The position numbers and the translations under genes were made by a program. Under the pieces are notes generated by a model. It worked only from the letters and a program-made list of their open reading frames with translations. It had not been told where the DNA came from and did not search any database. Positions 7,066 through 14,599 of a stretch of DNA of 64,000 bases are shown here, piece after piece (position 1 is the stretch's first letter; each line of letters starts with the position of its first letter). The stretch spans positions 93,520 to 157,519 of the forward strand of contig CAYPTB010000044.1 in assembly GCA_964413535.1 (NCBI GenBank), in the 5' to 3' direction. This DNA is from CAYPTB01 sp964413535. Its GTDB lineage: Bacteria > Planctomycetota > UBA1135 > GCA-002686595.

Positions 7066-9314
7066 TCGTCGCCGACGTATCCGACGGAATCGACGTAGCC
7101 GAGGTAGCCGAGGTCCTCGCGGCCGTCCGCGGAGGAGAGCTTCCAAGCTCTCGTCACGAGCTCGAGGAACTCCGCGCGGTAACCGCCGCGGTCGGAGCCG
7201 GTGGCCTCGCGGGCGAAGCGGTGCACGTCGCGCAGCAAGAAGGCGCCGGCGTGCTGCGACTCGCGCAGGCGCATGCCGAATCCGGCGACGGCCGCGGCGA
7301 AGCGCAGGTCGGCGCTCGCCTGGTCGATGGAGGTCCCGGCGTCGACGAGCGGTTGCTCGAGCAGGCGGCTCACCTCGCCGTCGGGCTCCTTGTAGCGCAG
7401 CTTGACCGTCAGGAGCTCGCCGTGGCCGGCGACGGCGGAAGGACGCGTCGCGCCGTCCTGGTACTCGAGCGGCGCGACGCCGCGCGCGGGCGATGCGACG
7501 CCGAGGGGAACGATCTCGTACAGCGCGGTCACGCAGTGGTCCGCGCCGATCTCGCCTGCGTCGACCGCGTCGTCGTCGAAGTCCTCGGCGGCGAGCACGC
7601 GGTTCTCGTAGCCGATCAAGCGGTAGGCGCCGACCTCGAGCGGGTTGAACTCGACCTGGATCTTCACGTCCTTCGCGATCGTGACGAGCGTGCCGCCCAT
7701 CTGCTCGACGAGCACCTTCTGGGCCTCGCGCAGCGAATCGACGTAGGCGTAGTTGCCGTTCCCGCGGTCGGCGAGCTTCTCCATGGTCGAATCCTTCAGG
7801 TTCCCGCGGCCGAAGCCGAGCACGGAGAGGAAAACACCCGACTTCGCCTGCTCCTCGATCAGCCGCACGAGCTCGCCCTCGCTCGTCGTGCCGACGTTGA
7901 AGTCGCCGTCCGTGCACAGGATCACGCGGTTCACTCCGCCGTCGGCGAAGTTCGCGCGCGCCGTCTGGTACGCGAGCGCGATGCCGCCGGATCCGTTCGT
8001 CGAGCCGCCGGCCGAGAGCCGCTCGAGCGCGCCGAGGATCGCCGGCCGGTTCGCGCCCGAGGTCGGCTCGAGCACGAGGCCCGCCGCGCCGGCGTACACG
8101 ACGATCGCCACGGAGTCGCGCTCGTCGAGCTGGTCCACGAGTAGGCGCATCCCGCGCAGGGCGAGCTGCAGCTTGTCGGGCGAGCTCATCGAGCCCGACA
8201 CGTCGATCAGGAACACGAGGTTCGAGGGCTTGCGGTCCGCGAAGGAGATCGCGCGGCCCTTCAGTCCGATGCGCACGAGCCGGTGCTCGGGTCTCCACGG
8301 CGCGCTCGCGACCTCGAGCGAGATCGAGAAGGGATCGCCGCCCGAGGGCTCGGGGTAGTCGTAGCGGAAGTAGTTCAGGAGCTCTTCGATGCGCACCGCG
8401 TCGGGCGGCGGGAGCCGCCCTTCGCTCAGGAAGCGCCGCACGTTCGCGTAGGACGCCGTGTCGACGTCGATCGAGAACGTCGAGAGCGGATGCTCCGCGA
8501 CCGCTCGGAACTCGTTCTCGCGCACCGAGGCGTAGGCCTCGGTGTTGGCGCCGAGGTGGAACACGCCGAACGAGTCCGGGTCGGCGGCGGACAGGGCAGG
8601 TTGACGTGCGGTTCCGGCGCCGAAGCCGTTCTGGTCGATGACGGATATGCCTGGGAGGCTTCCGATGCGGCCGACGACGATCTTGTCGGGCGCGGCGACC
8701 TCCCTCGGCGCCGGCTGGCTGCTTCCCGTCCCGCCGAGGGCGTCGAAGGCCTTCCTCCACCTACCGTATTCCACCCTGGAGTCGGAGGGACGGCTCGATT
8801 CGCCTTCGACATAGCCGAGGGACTCGAGCCTCTCGCGCGTTTCCTTGTCCAAGGGTGCGACCAATGCAGTGGCCGAGGAACCGTCGTCGCCCAAGTAGCC
8901 CAGTCCTTCGAGGCCGAAAGCATCCCCGTCACCTCCGAGGTCGTACGTGAACGGATGGGTCTCGGACGACCCGAAGTGGATCACTGCGACCACGCTCGCT
9001 GCCGCGGCGGCCATGGCCGCGGCGACGAGCGGCCAACGGATGCGACGAACCACCGGTCGCTGCGCCTCCCCACGCTCTTGCCAGCCGCCGAGGATCGCGA
9101 CGCGTTGCTGCGCGCGCAGGCCTTCGGCCGGCTCCGCGGACAGCGCGGCCTCGAGCTCCCGCGCGGTCGCGCGGATCGCCGCCACTTCGCGTGCGGCGTG
9201 CGACGACGTCGCGAGCTCGGCCTCCACGCGCGAGCGCTCGTCGGGGTCCAGCTCGCCCAGCACGTACGCGGTAAGCCGCGCCTCCACGTTCCGTCCGTCG
9301 TCGTTCTCTCTCAC
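7062..9314 (-). CDS. YfbK-type von Willebrand factor A protein with N-terminal anti-sigma-like segment
   Basis: The 750-residue product starts at GTG 9314, overlapping the stop of the sigma gene (GTGA). Residues 1-90 resemble the cytoplasmic part of ECF anti-sigma factors (LTAYVLGELDPDERSRVEAE), without the zinc-binding HxxxCxxC. One transmembrane helix spans about 94-113. Outside the membrane come a vWF-associated N-terminal domain (about 265-355), a vWA domain with the metal-ion motif DVSGSM (371-376), and the C-terminal YfbK domain (about 540-620). This fits a membrane-bound regulator that holds the sigma factor and senses an outside ligand through the vWA domain. GYLG/GYVG motifs occur around residues 139, 167 and at the very C-terminus. 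Confidence 0.85.
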   Translation of the reverse strand: MRENDDGRNVEARLTAYVLGELDPDERSRVEAELATSSHAAREVAAIRATARELEAALSAEPAEGLRAQQRVAILGGWQERGEAQRPVVRRIRWPLVAAAMAAAAASVVAVIHFGSSETHPFTYDLGGDGDAFGLEGLGYLGDDGSSATALVAPLDKETRERLESLGYVEGESSRPSDSRVEYGRWRKAFDALGGTGSSQPAPREVAAPDKIVVGRIGSLPGISVIDQNGFGAGTARQPALSAADPDSFGVFHLGANTEAYASVRENEFRAVAEHPLSTFSIDVDTASYANVRRFLSEGRLPPPDAVRIEELLNYFRYDYPEPSGGDPFSISLEVASAPWRPEHRLVRIGLKGRAISFADRKPSNLVFLIDVSGSMSSPDKLQLALRGMRLLVDQLDERDSVAIVVYAGAAGLVLEPTSGANRPAILGALERLSAGGSTNGSGGIALAYQTARANFADGGVNRVILCTDGDFNVGTTSEGELVRLIEEQAKSGVFLSVLGFGRGNLKDSTMEKLADRGNGNYAYVDSLREAQKVLVEQMGGTLVTIAKDVKIQVEFNPLEVGAYRLIGYENRVLAAEDFDDDAVDAGEIGADHCVTALYEIVPLGVASPARGVAPLEYQDGATRPSAVAGHGELLTVKLRYKEPDGEVSRLLEQPLVDAGTSIDQASADLRFAAAVAGFGMRLRESQHAGAFLLRDVHRFAREATGSDRGGYRAEFLELVTRAWKLSSADGREDLGYLGYVDSVGYVGDE

Positions 9315-9856
9315 GATGTCACCTCGTCGAGCCGCAGGGGCTCCAGTTGCGAGCGCAGGCTCTTCAGCCCGCGATGGATCAGGAAGCCGACGTTCGTCAC
9401 CGACAGACCTGTGATCTCCGCGATCTCGCGGTAGGCGAAGCCGCTCCCGAACTTCAGCCGGAGGCACTCGCGCTCGCGCGGCGGCAAGGCGTCGAGCGCG
9501 CGCAGCACGCGCGCCGACGCATCCCTCTCCTCGAGCCGGCGCGACGGATCAGCGGTGTCCGCGCCGTTCCGGCCCCCGGTCCCTTCCATCCGGCCTTCCG
9601 GCCGAGCCCCGATCCCGTCGGCGAGCATGCGGCTCTCCTTGTTGCGAAGGTCGAGCGCGCGGTGGCGGCACACGGTGAAGAGCCAGGCGGCGAGCCGCGG
9701 CTCCACTTCGCCGCGCGGCCGGTCGCACAGCTCGAGGAACGTCTCCTGGACGATGTCGCGCGCGCGCTCGAGGTCGCCCGTCAGCCGGACCGCGTAGGCG
9801 ACGAGCGCGCGCTCGTGCTTCGCCAAGGCCGCGTGGATCCAGCTCTCGTCGCTCAA
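9311..9856 (-). CDS. ECF-subfamily RNA polymerase sigma factor
   Basis: The 181-residue protein has sigma region 2 (AKHERALVAYAVRLTGDLERA, then DIVQETFLELCDRP and LAAWLFTVCRHRALDLRNK) and region 4 (ALDALPPRERECLRLKF, then FAYREIAEITGLSVTNVGFL). The regions are joined by a low-complexity linker of about 30 residues. ECF factors direct polymerase to stress or envelope promoters and are usually held by a co-transcribed anti-sigma factor, here the overlapping downstream vWA gene. ATG 9856 gives a typical N-terminus. The 240 bp upstream, before the tRNA, probably hold the (auto)regulated promoter, but I could not pick a clear -35/-10 pair. Confidence 0.92.
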   Translation of the reverse strand: MSDESWIHAALAKHERALVAYAVRLTGDLERARDIVQETFLELCDRPRGEVEPRLAAWLFTVCRHRALDLRNKESRMLADGIGARPEGRMEGTGGRNGADTADPSRRLEERDASARVLRALDALPPRERECLRLKFGSGFAYREIAEITGLSVTNVGFLIHRGLKSLRSQLEPLRLDEVTS

Positions 9857-10099
9857 GGCGTTCCTCCTGACGTCGGTACTCCCGAACGCAGGCTGCGCGG
9901 AACGGTTCGAGCGATCATGCTCCCGACAACGATCGAGGCCGGGTTTTCTTAGGAGGCATCCCGGAGAACTGGGCGTCGCCCTCCGCCCCGATTCCGACGC
10001 TCGCGCCGGCGGGGCGCGCGAAAGCGCTTCCGCGTCGAGTCGAGCTCCCGCCTGCGACCTTGACGCCCCTTCGCGCCGGTCGCGACCATGGCCGCCTCG

Positions 10100-10173
10100 G
10101 GGCCCTTAGCTCAGTCGGTTAGAGCAGGCGACTCATAATCGCTCGGTCGCAGGTTCGAGTCCTGCAGGGCCCA
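10100..10173 (+). tRNA. tRNA-Ile2 (anticodon CAU)
   Basis: A 74-nt cloverleaf: acceptor stem GGGCCCT/AGGGCCC (10100-10106 with 10166-10172), D arm GCTC/GAGC, anticodon loop CTCATAA with anticodon CAT, T arm GCAGG-TTCGAGT-CCTGC, discriminator A at 10173. The body (TTAGCTCAG, GGCGACTCATAATCGC) closely matches bacterial tRNA-Ile2, whose C34 is converted to lysidine by TilS so that it reads AUA. It does not look like initiator or elongator tRNA-Met. The 3' CCA is not encoded exactly. Confidence 0.93.
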
Positions 10174-10211
10174 CCCAGAGCGGTCGACGTCCGAGCTACA
10201 CTCCAGAGCTC

Positions 10212-10520
10212 ATGCTCCTGCGCGAGAGCGTCCAGCGTTGCTCCGCGTGCGCGGAGGTCACGCCCCACTGCCGGCGGATCGTCGCGTTGCCGAAGGTCTT
10301 CGCCGTCGCGGCAGCGATCGGAGCCGGGGGATGCTTCCTGCAAGGTCGTGAGTGGTGGCCGGCCGGCGGAGTCCTGTTGGTCGCCGCGGTCTTCCTCCTC
10401 CTCCGCGATCGAGATAAGCACTGGGGCATCCACTGCGTTCGCTGCCGCGGGAAGCAGCTCGCGAAGCTGCGACGCACGAAGCCCACGCTCGACGGGCGGA
10501 CGACGATCGACATCTGCTGA
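10212..10520 (+). CDS. Small two-helix membrane protein with N- and C-terminal cysteine pairs
   Basis: The 102-residue product has CSAC (10-13) with HC (19-20) at the N-terminus and CVRC (75-78) after a second hydrophobic stretch. Two transmembrane helices fit at about 29-45 and 51-64. The cysteine pairs could bind zinc in a ribbon formed by both ends. I do not recognise a family. The gene starts 39 nt after the tRNA, with ATG 10212. Its composition (CxxC motifs, hydrophobic segments, GC-rich third positions) argues that it is real. Confidence 0.6.
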   Translation: MLLRESVQRCSACAEVTPHCRRIVALPKVFAVAAAIGAGGCFLQGREWWPAGGVLLVAAVFLLLRDRDKHWGIHCVRCRGKQLAKLRRTKPTLDGRTTIDIC

Positions 10521-10532
10521 GTCGACGCGGCG

Positions 10533-11450
10533 TCAGGAGCTCGACCAAGCGATCGCGGGCGGACGCACGGAGGCGCAGACCGGCATGCCATCGCTCGCCG
10601 TGAGCTCGAGGCGTCCGACGAGCGTGCCCGAGCGGAGGGCGGCCGTCAGCACGTCGGCCGGGACGGCGTCGAGGCGCAGCTTCGCCCGGCGGAACATCGC
10701 CGGCGCCGCGCCGTCCTTGCGGCCGATCCAGGTGAGGTAGAGGAAGCGCTCGCGGGGCGGTCCGTTCACGGCGGGGCCGCGGAAGGCCGGCGCGCCGTCC
10801 TGCTGCCGGACCTCGATGCGCGTCTCCCACGCCGCCTCGCGCGCGTCGGCGGAGACGAAGCTCGTCGGATCGCAGCCGACCTTCTGCGGAAGGCCGACCG
10901 CGACTTCCGTGTACGGGCCGCAGGTTCGGCCGGGAAGGCGTCGGCCAAGGATGCGCACGACGAGCGCCTGCGGCTTCAACGACAGTCCTGCGACACGCTG
11001 CGGGGACGACTTCGGGACGGGCAGCAGAGCACGGCGCGCGCGCCGCTCGCGGGTGGCGCTCGTCTTCGCGTCGAGGACGTGCTCGCGCAGCATGCGCCGC
11101 TGGGCGTCGGTGCGACGCTCCCAGCACGTGCGAGCCGCGGGGACGTCGTCGATCAGTTTCTGCAACTCAGCAGGGAGCTCGGTCGACGCCAACACGATCG
11201 CCAGCGTCGCCCACTCGCCGGAGCGCTTGCCCACGGTCTCGAAGTGCTCGCGGCGCAGCTCGAGGAACCAGCGCGCGTCGTCCAGGCGCTGGAGGGAGCG
11301 GCGGCCCAGCGGGACTCCGTCGAGGGTCGCGTCGACGGTGGTCGTCGCGGTGAGCTTCCAACGCGCGAGCGCGGCCGCTGGGACGGTGACGAAGGCCGCC
11401 AGATCCGCGTGCTCGCGCTCGATCCGGACTTCGACCTTCAACTGTGTCAT
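10533..11450 (-). CDS. YdeI/OmpD-associated (DUF1905-type) protein fused to a DUF5990-like domain
   Basis: In the 305-residue product, residues 1-150 match the DUF1905 plus YdeI arrangement: a small beta-barrel (FVTVPAAALARWKL, VDATLDGVPLGRRSLQ), then a helical tail with LPAELQKLIDDVP and AARRALL-like ends. Residues 155-305 resemble DUF5990 (QALVVRILGRRLPGRTCG, RGPAVNGPPRERFLYLTW, FRRAKLRLDAVPADVL, and a GRLELTASDG...VRPPAI end). DUF5990 is normally a separate protein of about 150 residues, so this looks like a fusion. Functions of both are poorly known; YdeI members affect antimicrobial-peptide or bacteriocin tolerance in enterobacteria. Domain names are from memory. Confidence 0.7.
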   Translation of the reverse strand: MTQLKVEVRIEREHADLAAFVTVPAAALARWKLTATTTVDATLDGVPLGRRSLQRLDDARWFLELRREHFETVGKRSGEWATLAIVLASTELPAELQKLIDDVPAARTCWERRTDAQRRMLREHVLDAKTSATRERRARRALLPVPKSSPQRVAGLSLKPQALVVRILGRRLPGRTCGPYTEVAVGLPQKVGCDPTSFVSADAREAAWETRIEVRQQDGAPAFRGPAVNGPPRERFLYLTWIGRKDGAAPAMFRRAKLRLDAVPADVLTAALRSGTLVGRLELTASDGMPVCASVRPPAIAWSSS

Positions 11451-11499
11451 GCTGGCCTTCCATCCTGCAGCGCGCGTGGAACGTCTTGGCGAAACGGCC

Positions 11500-12180
11500 T
11501 CAGGAGTCGAACCGTTCCAAGTACTCCGCGAGCGCGTCCCGTTGCGCCGCGTCGAGGAATTCCGCGCTCGCTGCGAAGACGCGTCCGATGGCTTCCTCGA
11601 TCCGGCCGGACAATCCCGCGCCGCCAGCGGCTGCGTGCGTGCTCTCGAACGCCGCGTTCAGCTCGCGTTCGAAGAGCAGCACGAGCTTGCGCGTCGCCTC
11701 CGCGGCGAGGCCGATCTCAGAGCCCGCCTCCGCGCCGAAGCGCTCGGCGAGGACCTCGGCTTCGTAGCGGGACAGGCGCAGGGTCTCTCCCGCGCGCATC
11801 CAGGCTTCCCCGTCGCGGTACGCGTCGATCGCGGCGTGCGTAGCCTCCGCGTCCAAGAGGGACGCGTCCTCGCCGAGGGCGTCCTGCGCATCCGCGCCGA
11901 CGTGGCTCGCCTGCGCGTTCGGTTCGAGGCGCAGCAAGAAGCGCCGTCCCGTCCAATCGACGCGGCTTTCCGCCACGCCGGGGAGCTCGTCCAGCCGCGC
12001 CAGCACGGGCGCGAGTCGCGAGCCTCAGCCGAGGCCCGCCACGCTCCCTCAGGTGAAGCGATCGGAATGGAGGCCGACGTAGTCCGCGCGCTCGGTCGCG
12101 AGGCTCGCGCAACCTACGAGCGCGGTCAACGCGCAGGCCGCGAGGCTCGGGAACCCACGCTTGCTCGATCGTCGCTGCAT
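11500..12180 (-). CDS. Probable double-selenocysteine lipoprotein with HMA-like domain (two in-frame UGA codons)
   Basis: ATG 12180 opens MQRRSSKRGFPSLAACAL followed by the lipobox LVGC. After 43 codons the frame meets TGA 12049-12051, continues GSVAGLG, meets TGA 12025-12027, then runs open to 11500 for 226 codons in total. The downstream part begins GSRLAPVLARLDELPGVAES with strand DWTGRRFLLRLEP, resembling the first half of a heavy-metal-associated (HMA) fold. Residue 52 (second UGA) sits 14 positions before the L of LPGV, the place of the first Cys of the HMA CxxC. Codons between the UGAs keep the genome's GC-rich third positions. The downstream part has no signal peptide of its own. Alternatives: two separate genes (lipopeptide 12049-12180 plus GTG-started 11500-12006) or a pseudogene with two nonsense mutations. 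Confidence 0.55.
11996..12013 (-). promoter_or_regulatory. SECIS-like hairpin after the second UGA of the lipoprotein
   Basis: After TGA 12025-12027 an 11-nt spacer is again followed by a perfect 6-bp stem, CGCGCC (+12 to +17) with GGCGCG (+24 to +29), enclosing the loop CGTGCT with G at +19. The same spacing after both UGAs is unlikely for random hairpins, although GC-rich sequence makes stems common. Confidence 0.45.
12020..12037 (-). promoter_or_regulatory. SECIS-like hairpin after the first UGA of the lipoprotein
   Basis: Counting from the base after TGA 12049-12051, an 11-nt spacer is followed by GGGCCTC (+12 to +18), loop GGCT (+19 to +22) and GAGGCTC (+23 to +29). That is a 7-bp stem with one G-U pair. 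The 11-nt spacer and GG at +19/+20 match the E. coli fdhF SECIS register as I remember it. The second UGA lies in the loop/3' stem of this hairpin. Confidence 0.5.
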
Positions 12181-12210
12181 GTCGACCTCCGGGCGCACCC
12201 AAGGAGCATG

Positions 12211-12651
12211 CTACTGGGCGGCGACCGATGCGCCACCCGAGCACGCCCGTTCCAGTCGCGCGAGGAAGGGCTCAGGTCCCTCGAACCCCACCAGCCGGTC
12301 GACGATGCGACCTTCGGCGTCCACGAAGAGCACCAGGGGGATGGAGGATACGCCGTAGAAGCGCGCGAGCTCCGGTTCCGCGTCCACGTCGACCGAGACG
12401 AACTCGACCTGCGACAGGACGGGCGCGACCGTCGGGCTCTCCAGGGTCTCGCTCTTCAGCTTCCGGCAGGGCCCGCACCAGGCAGCCCAGAAATCGATCA
12501 CGATCGGCGTCCCTGCCGCGCGAGCCCGATTGACCGCTTCGCGGAAGGAGCTCGGCGCGTTCTCCGGGACGGTGAAGTCGGCATCCTGTCGGGTCGCCTG
12601 GATGCAGGCGGAGATCCACACGGCCAGGGCAACGAGGACTACGCTACGCAT
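12211..12651 (-). CDS. Thioredoxin-fold lipoprotein (WCGPC)
   Basis: The 146-residue product has a lipoprotein signal ending in WISAC (Cys16) and a thioredoxin domain with FWAAWCGPCRK (Cys59 and Cys62) and the cis-proline loop SSIPLVLF (Pro105). It would be anchored on the periplasmic face and reduce or exchange disulfides, or deliver electrons to a partner. The next gene on the same strand, 30 nt downstream, is the UGA-containing lipoprotein, a plausible redox partner. It is divergent, 32 nt apart, from the VOC gene, so the two promoters must overlap. Confidence 0.9.
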   Translation of the reverse strand: MRSVVLVALAVWISACIQATRQDADFTVPENAPSSFREAVNRARAAGTPIVIDFWAAWCGPCRKLKSETLESPTVAPVLSQVEFVSVDVDAEPELARFYGVSSIPLVLFVDAEGRIVDRLVGFEGPEPFLARLERACSGGASVAAQ

Positions 12652-12683
12652 GCTTCCTCCAAGGCTCGGTCCGAGGCGATTCC

Positions 12684-13118
12684 ATGTCCGTCCAACCCGT
12701 TCCTCCTGGTTTCCACACCGTCACGCCCTTCCTCGTGCTCACGGACGCGGCGCGCTTCATCGAGTTCGCGGAGCGCGCCTTCGGCGCGCGCGAGGTCGCG
12801 CGCGTTGCGCGGCCCGGTGGCGGCGTGCGGCACGCGCAGATCGAGATCGGCGACTCGCGCGTGATGATGGGCGAGGCGCACGGAGAGTGGAAGGCCTTGC
12901 AGAGCTTCGTGCACCTGTACGTGCCGGACGTGGATGCGCTCCACGCCCAGGCGGTGCGCGCGGGCGCGGTCTCGTTGCAGGAGCCGAGCGACCAGCCGTG
13001 GGGCGACCGGGCCGCGGTCGTGAAGGATCCCTTCGGCAACCTGTGGGGGATCGCGACGCACGTGGGCGTGTCCCGCTCGGAAGGCTCCGCGGAGGCTGGG
13101 GGAGCGCCATGCTCGTAG
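12684..13118 (+). CDS. VOC-family (glyoxalase/bleomycin-resistance, PhnB-like) protein
   Basis: The 144-residue protein has the paired beta-alpha-beta-beta-beta pattern of the vicinal-oxygen-chelate fold: HTVTPFLVLTDAARFIEFAE, AFGAREVARV, HAQIEIGDSRVMMGE, SFVHLYVPDVDALHAQAV and the closing KDPFGNLWGIATHV. It looks like the PhnB/COG2764 subgroup of single-domain dimers. Substrate is unknown. Its end overlaps the start of the CPXCG gene by 10 nt, so the two are co-transcribed. Confidence 0.85.
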   Translation: MSVQPVPPGFHTVTPFLVLTDAARFIEFAERAFGAREVARVARPGGGVRHAQIEIGDSRVMMGEAHGEWKALQSFVHLYVPDVDALHAQAVRAGAVSLQEPSDQPWGDRAAVVKDPFGNLWGIATHVGVSRSEGSAEAGGAPCS

Positions 13119-13288
13119 AGACGAGCTACACCTGCGGACACTGCGGCGAGGAGATCGTCGTCGGCGTCGATCCCACCGAGGGCGACGGGCAGGAGTACGT
13201 GGAGGACTGCCCCGTGTGCTGTCACCCGCACGTCCTGTGCATCCGCGTGGACGGGGGCGAAGTCTCCGTCGACGCGCGGCCGGAGTGA
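13109..13288 (+). CDS. CPXCG-motif cysteine-rich small protein
   Basis: The 59-residue protein (ATG 13109, inside the end of the VOC gene) has YTCGHCGEEI near the start and DCPVCCHPH in the second half, two zinc-knuckle CxxC pairs. It matches the CPXCG-motif family of short zinc-ribbon-like proteins of unknown function. The last codons (Pro-Glu-stop) lie inside the 44-bp left arm of a long inverted repeat shared with the convergent gene. Confidence 0.85.
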   Translation: MLVETSYTCGHCGEEIVVGVDPTEGDGQEYVEDCPVCCHPHVLCIRVDGGEVSVDARPE

Positions 13289-13393
13289 GTACGGAGCCAG
13301 TCCAATTTTTCACATCACCGCGCAGAACCTTTCCGTGTTGCAGCACCCGGCGCGGTGATGTGAAAAATTGGACTGGCTCCGTACTCACTCCGG
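13280..13393. terminator. 44-bp perfect inverted repeat spanning the stops of two convergent genes
   Basis: Arms at 13280-13323 and 13350-13393 are perfectly complementary over 44 bp and enclose a 26-nt loop. Each arm holds the last two sense codons (Pro-Glu) and the TGA of its own gene, then TACGGAGCCAGTCC, an AATTTTT run and CACATCACCGCGC. It would work as a bidirectional terminator or strong mRNA 3' hairpin. A 44-bp perfect stem is far longer than an intrinsic terminator needs, and no long U tract follows it outside the stem. Confidence 0.85.
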
Positions 13394-13660
13394 GACCGGC
13401 GGGGGGGCGACGGGGATGGGCCACCAGGAGGCGATGTGCGCGAGGGGAATCGGCGTCGCGGCTCCGGCGGCGCCGAGCAGGCTTCGCGTGGCGCTCGTGG
13501 CGCCGTGCGCGGGGTCGAAGTGGACGAGCTCCGCCGCGCTGGAGCGGTGCTCGCCGAGGGCGGGGAGCACCCAGTAGAACCCCGCGACCTCGGGTGGCCG
13601 CGACGACCAGCTCGCGCCGGGCGGGAGGAAGAAGTAGGACTTGCGTGCAGCCTCGCTCAC
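13385..13660 (-). CDS. Small hypothetical protein (91 aa)
   Basis: GTG 13660 gives a product beginning MSEAARKSYFFLPPG and ending in a proline-rich tail (PIPVAPPPVPE). There is no signal peptide. Aromatic residues in YFFLPPGASW and AGFYWVLPALG suggest a small globular beta protein, but no family is recognised. Its stop lies in the right arm of the 44-bp inverted repeat, mirroring the CPXCG gene. It is divergent from the DUF2270-like gene across 90 nt. Confidence 0.5.
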   Translation of the reverse strand: MSEAARKSYFFLPPGASWSSRPPEVAGFYWVLPALGEHRSSAAELVHFDPAHGATSATRSLLGAAGAATPIPLAHIASWWPIPVAPPPVPE

Positions 13661-13750
13661 GGGAGAGATCGTAATCGTCCTCGCGATCCCCTGAGAACCC
13701 GCTCCTGGACGCGCCCCCTCGACACCGCGAGAATCGCCTCGCCTCGACCC

Positions 13751-14521
13751 ATGAGTCCTTCCCAGCGCCCCACGGAGATCGACTCCAGTCCGATGGAGAC
13801 GAGCCCCGGCCCCGCCGCTCCCTACGGAGTCGACTACGAGAGCACCCCGCTCACGCGCCCCGAGTACATCGCGGCGATGGTGCACCTGTACCGCGGCGAG
13901 CTGCACCGCTCCAACTCGTGGAGGCTGCGCCTCGATCACACGACGAACTGGGCCGTGATCACGACCGCCGGTCTCTTGACCTTCTCCTTCGGCGACCGCT
14001 CCCATTCGCACTGGACGCTCCTGATCGGCCTCGCGCTCATCACGACCTTCCTGATCTTCGAGTCGCGGCGCTTCCGCTTCGCGCACATGTGGCGCTCGCG
14101 CGTGCGGATGATCGAGGAGAACTTCTACGGCCCGATCCTGCGCCGCGACATCCGCAGCCCCGAACAGGACTGGGGACGGCTCGTGGCCGAGGACCTGTTC
14201 CACCCGCGCTTCAAGATCGGGCGCATCGAGGCGATGCGCGCGCGGCTGCGACGGAACTACTGGGCCATCTATTCGGTGGTGCTCTTGGCCTGGACCGTGA
14301 AGATCTTCACCCACCCGACGCCGGTGCACGCCTGGTCCGAGATCCGCGATCGGCTGTCGATGGGGTTGGTTCCGTGGTGGGCTCCGCTCGTCTACCTAGG
14401 CGTGTTCGTGATCTCCGTGGGATCGATCCTTGCGTTCGCGCCGCGCTCGGCGTCTTCCGAGCTCGAGTACTGGATGGGCGCCGACCGCGTCGGCCGGGAG
14501 CAGCCGATCATCGATCGGTAG
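13751..14521 (+). CDS. DUF2270-like integral membrane protein
   Basis: The 256-residue protein has four hydrophobic segments: about residues 68-80 (NWAVITTAGLLTFSFG), 88-103 (TLLIGLALITTFLIFESRRF), 180-197 (YWAIYSVVLLAWTVKIF) and 218-238. A conserved-looking loop contains RSRVRMIEENFYGPILR. That motif and the topology fit DUF2270, a family of uncharacterised membrane proteins. The proline- and serine-rich N-terminus is cytoplasmic or disordered. ATG 13751 follows a purine-poor leader; no strong ribosome-binding site is visible. Confidence 0.7.
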   Translation: MSPSQRPTEIDSSPMETSPGPAAPYGVDYESTPLTRPEYIAAMVHLYRGELHRSNSWRLRLDHTTNWAVITTAGLLTFSFGDRSHSHWTLLIGLALITTFLIFESRRFRFAHMWRSRVRMIEENFYGPILRRDIRSPEQDWGRLVAEDLFHPRFKIGRIEAMRARLRRNYWAIYSVVLLAWTVKIFTHPTPVHAWSEIRDRLSMGLVPWWAPLVYLGVFVISVGSILAFAPRSASSELEYWMGADRVGREQPIIDR

Positions 14522-14599
14522 GGAATTCACGTCGCCTCCGATGCGCGGACGAACGCCGGCGAGCACAATGGCGCTCCCTCTTCCGAAAGCCCCCCCAAC

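Noticed and set aside
10100..10173. tRNA-Met reading of the CAU anticodon
   Set aside because: The body and acceptor stem follow tRNA-Ile2, not initiator or elongator Met.
11500..12006. Independent GTG-started gene ending at 11500
   Set aside because: Possible, but the frame continues upstream through both UGAs to a signal peptide with coding composition, so recoding explains more. It is kept as the alternative in the feature.
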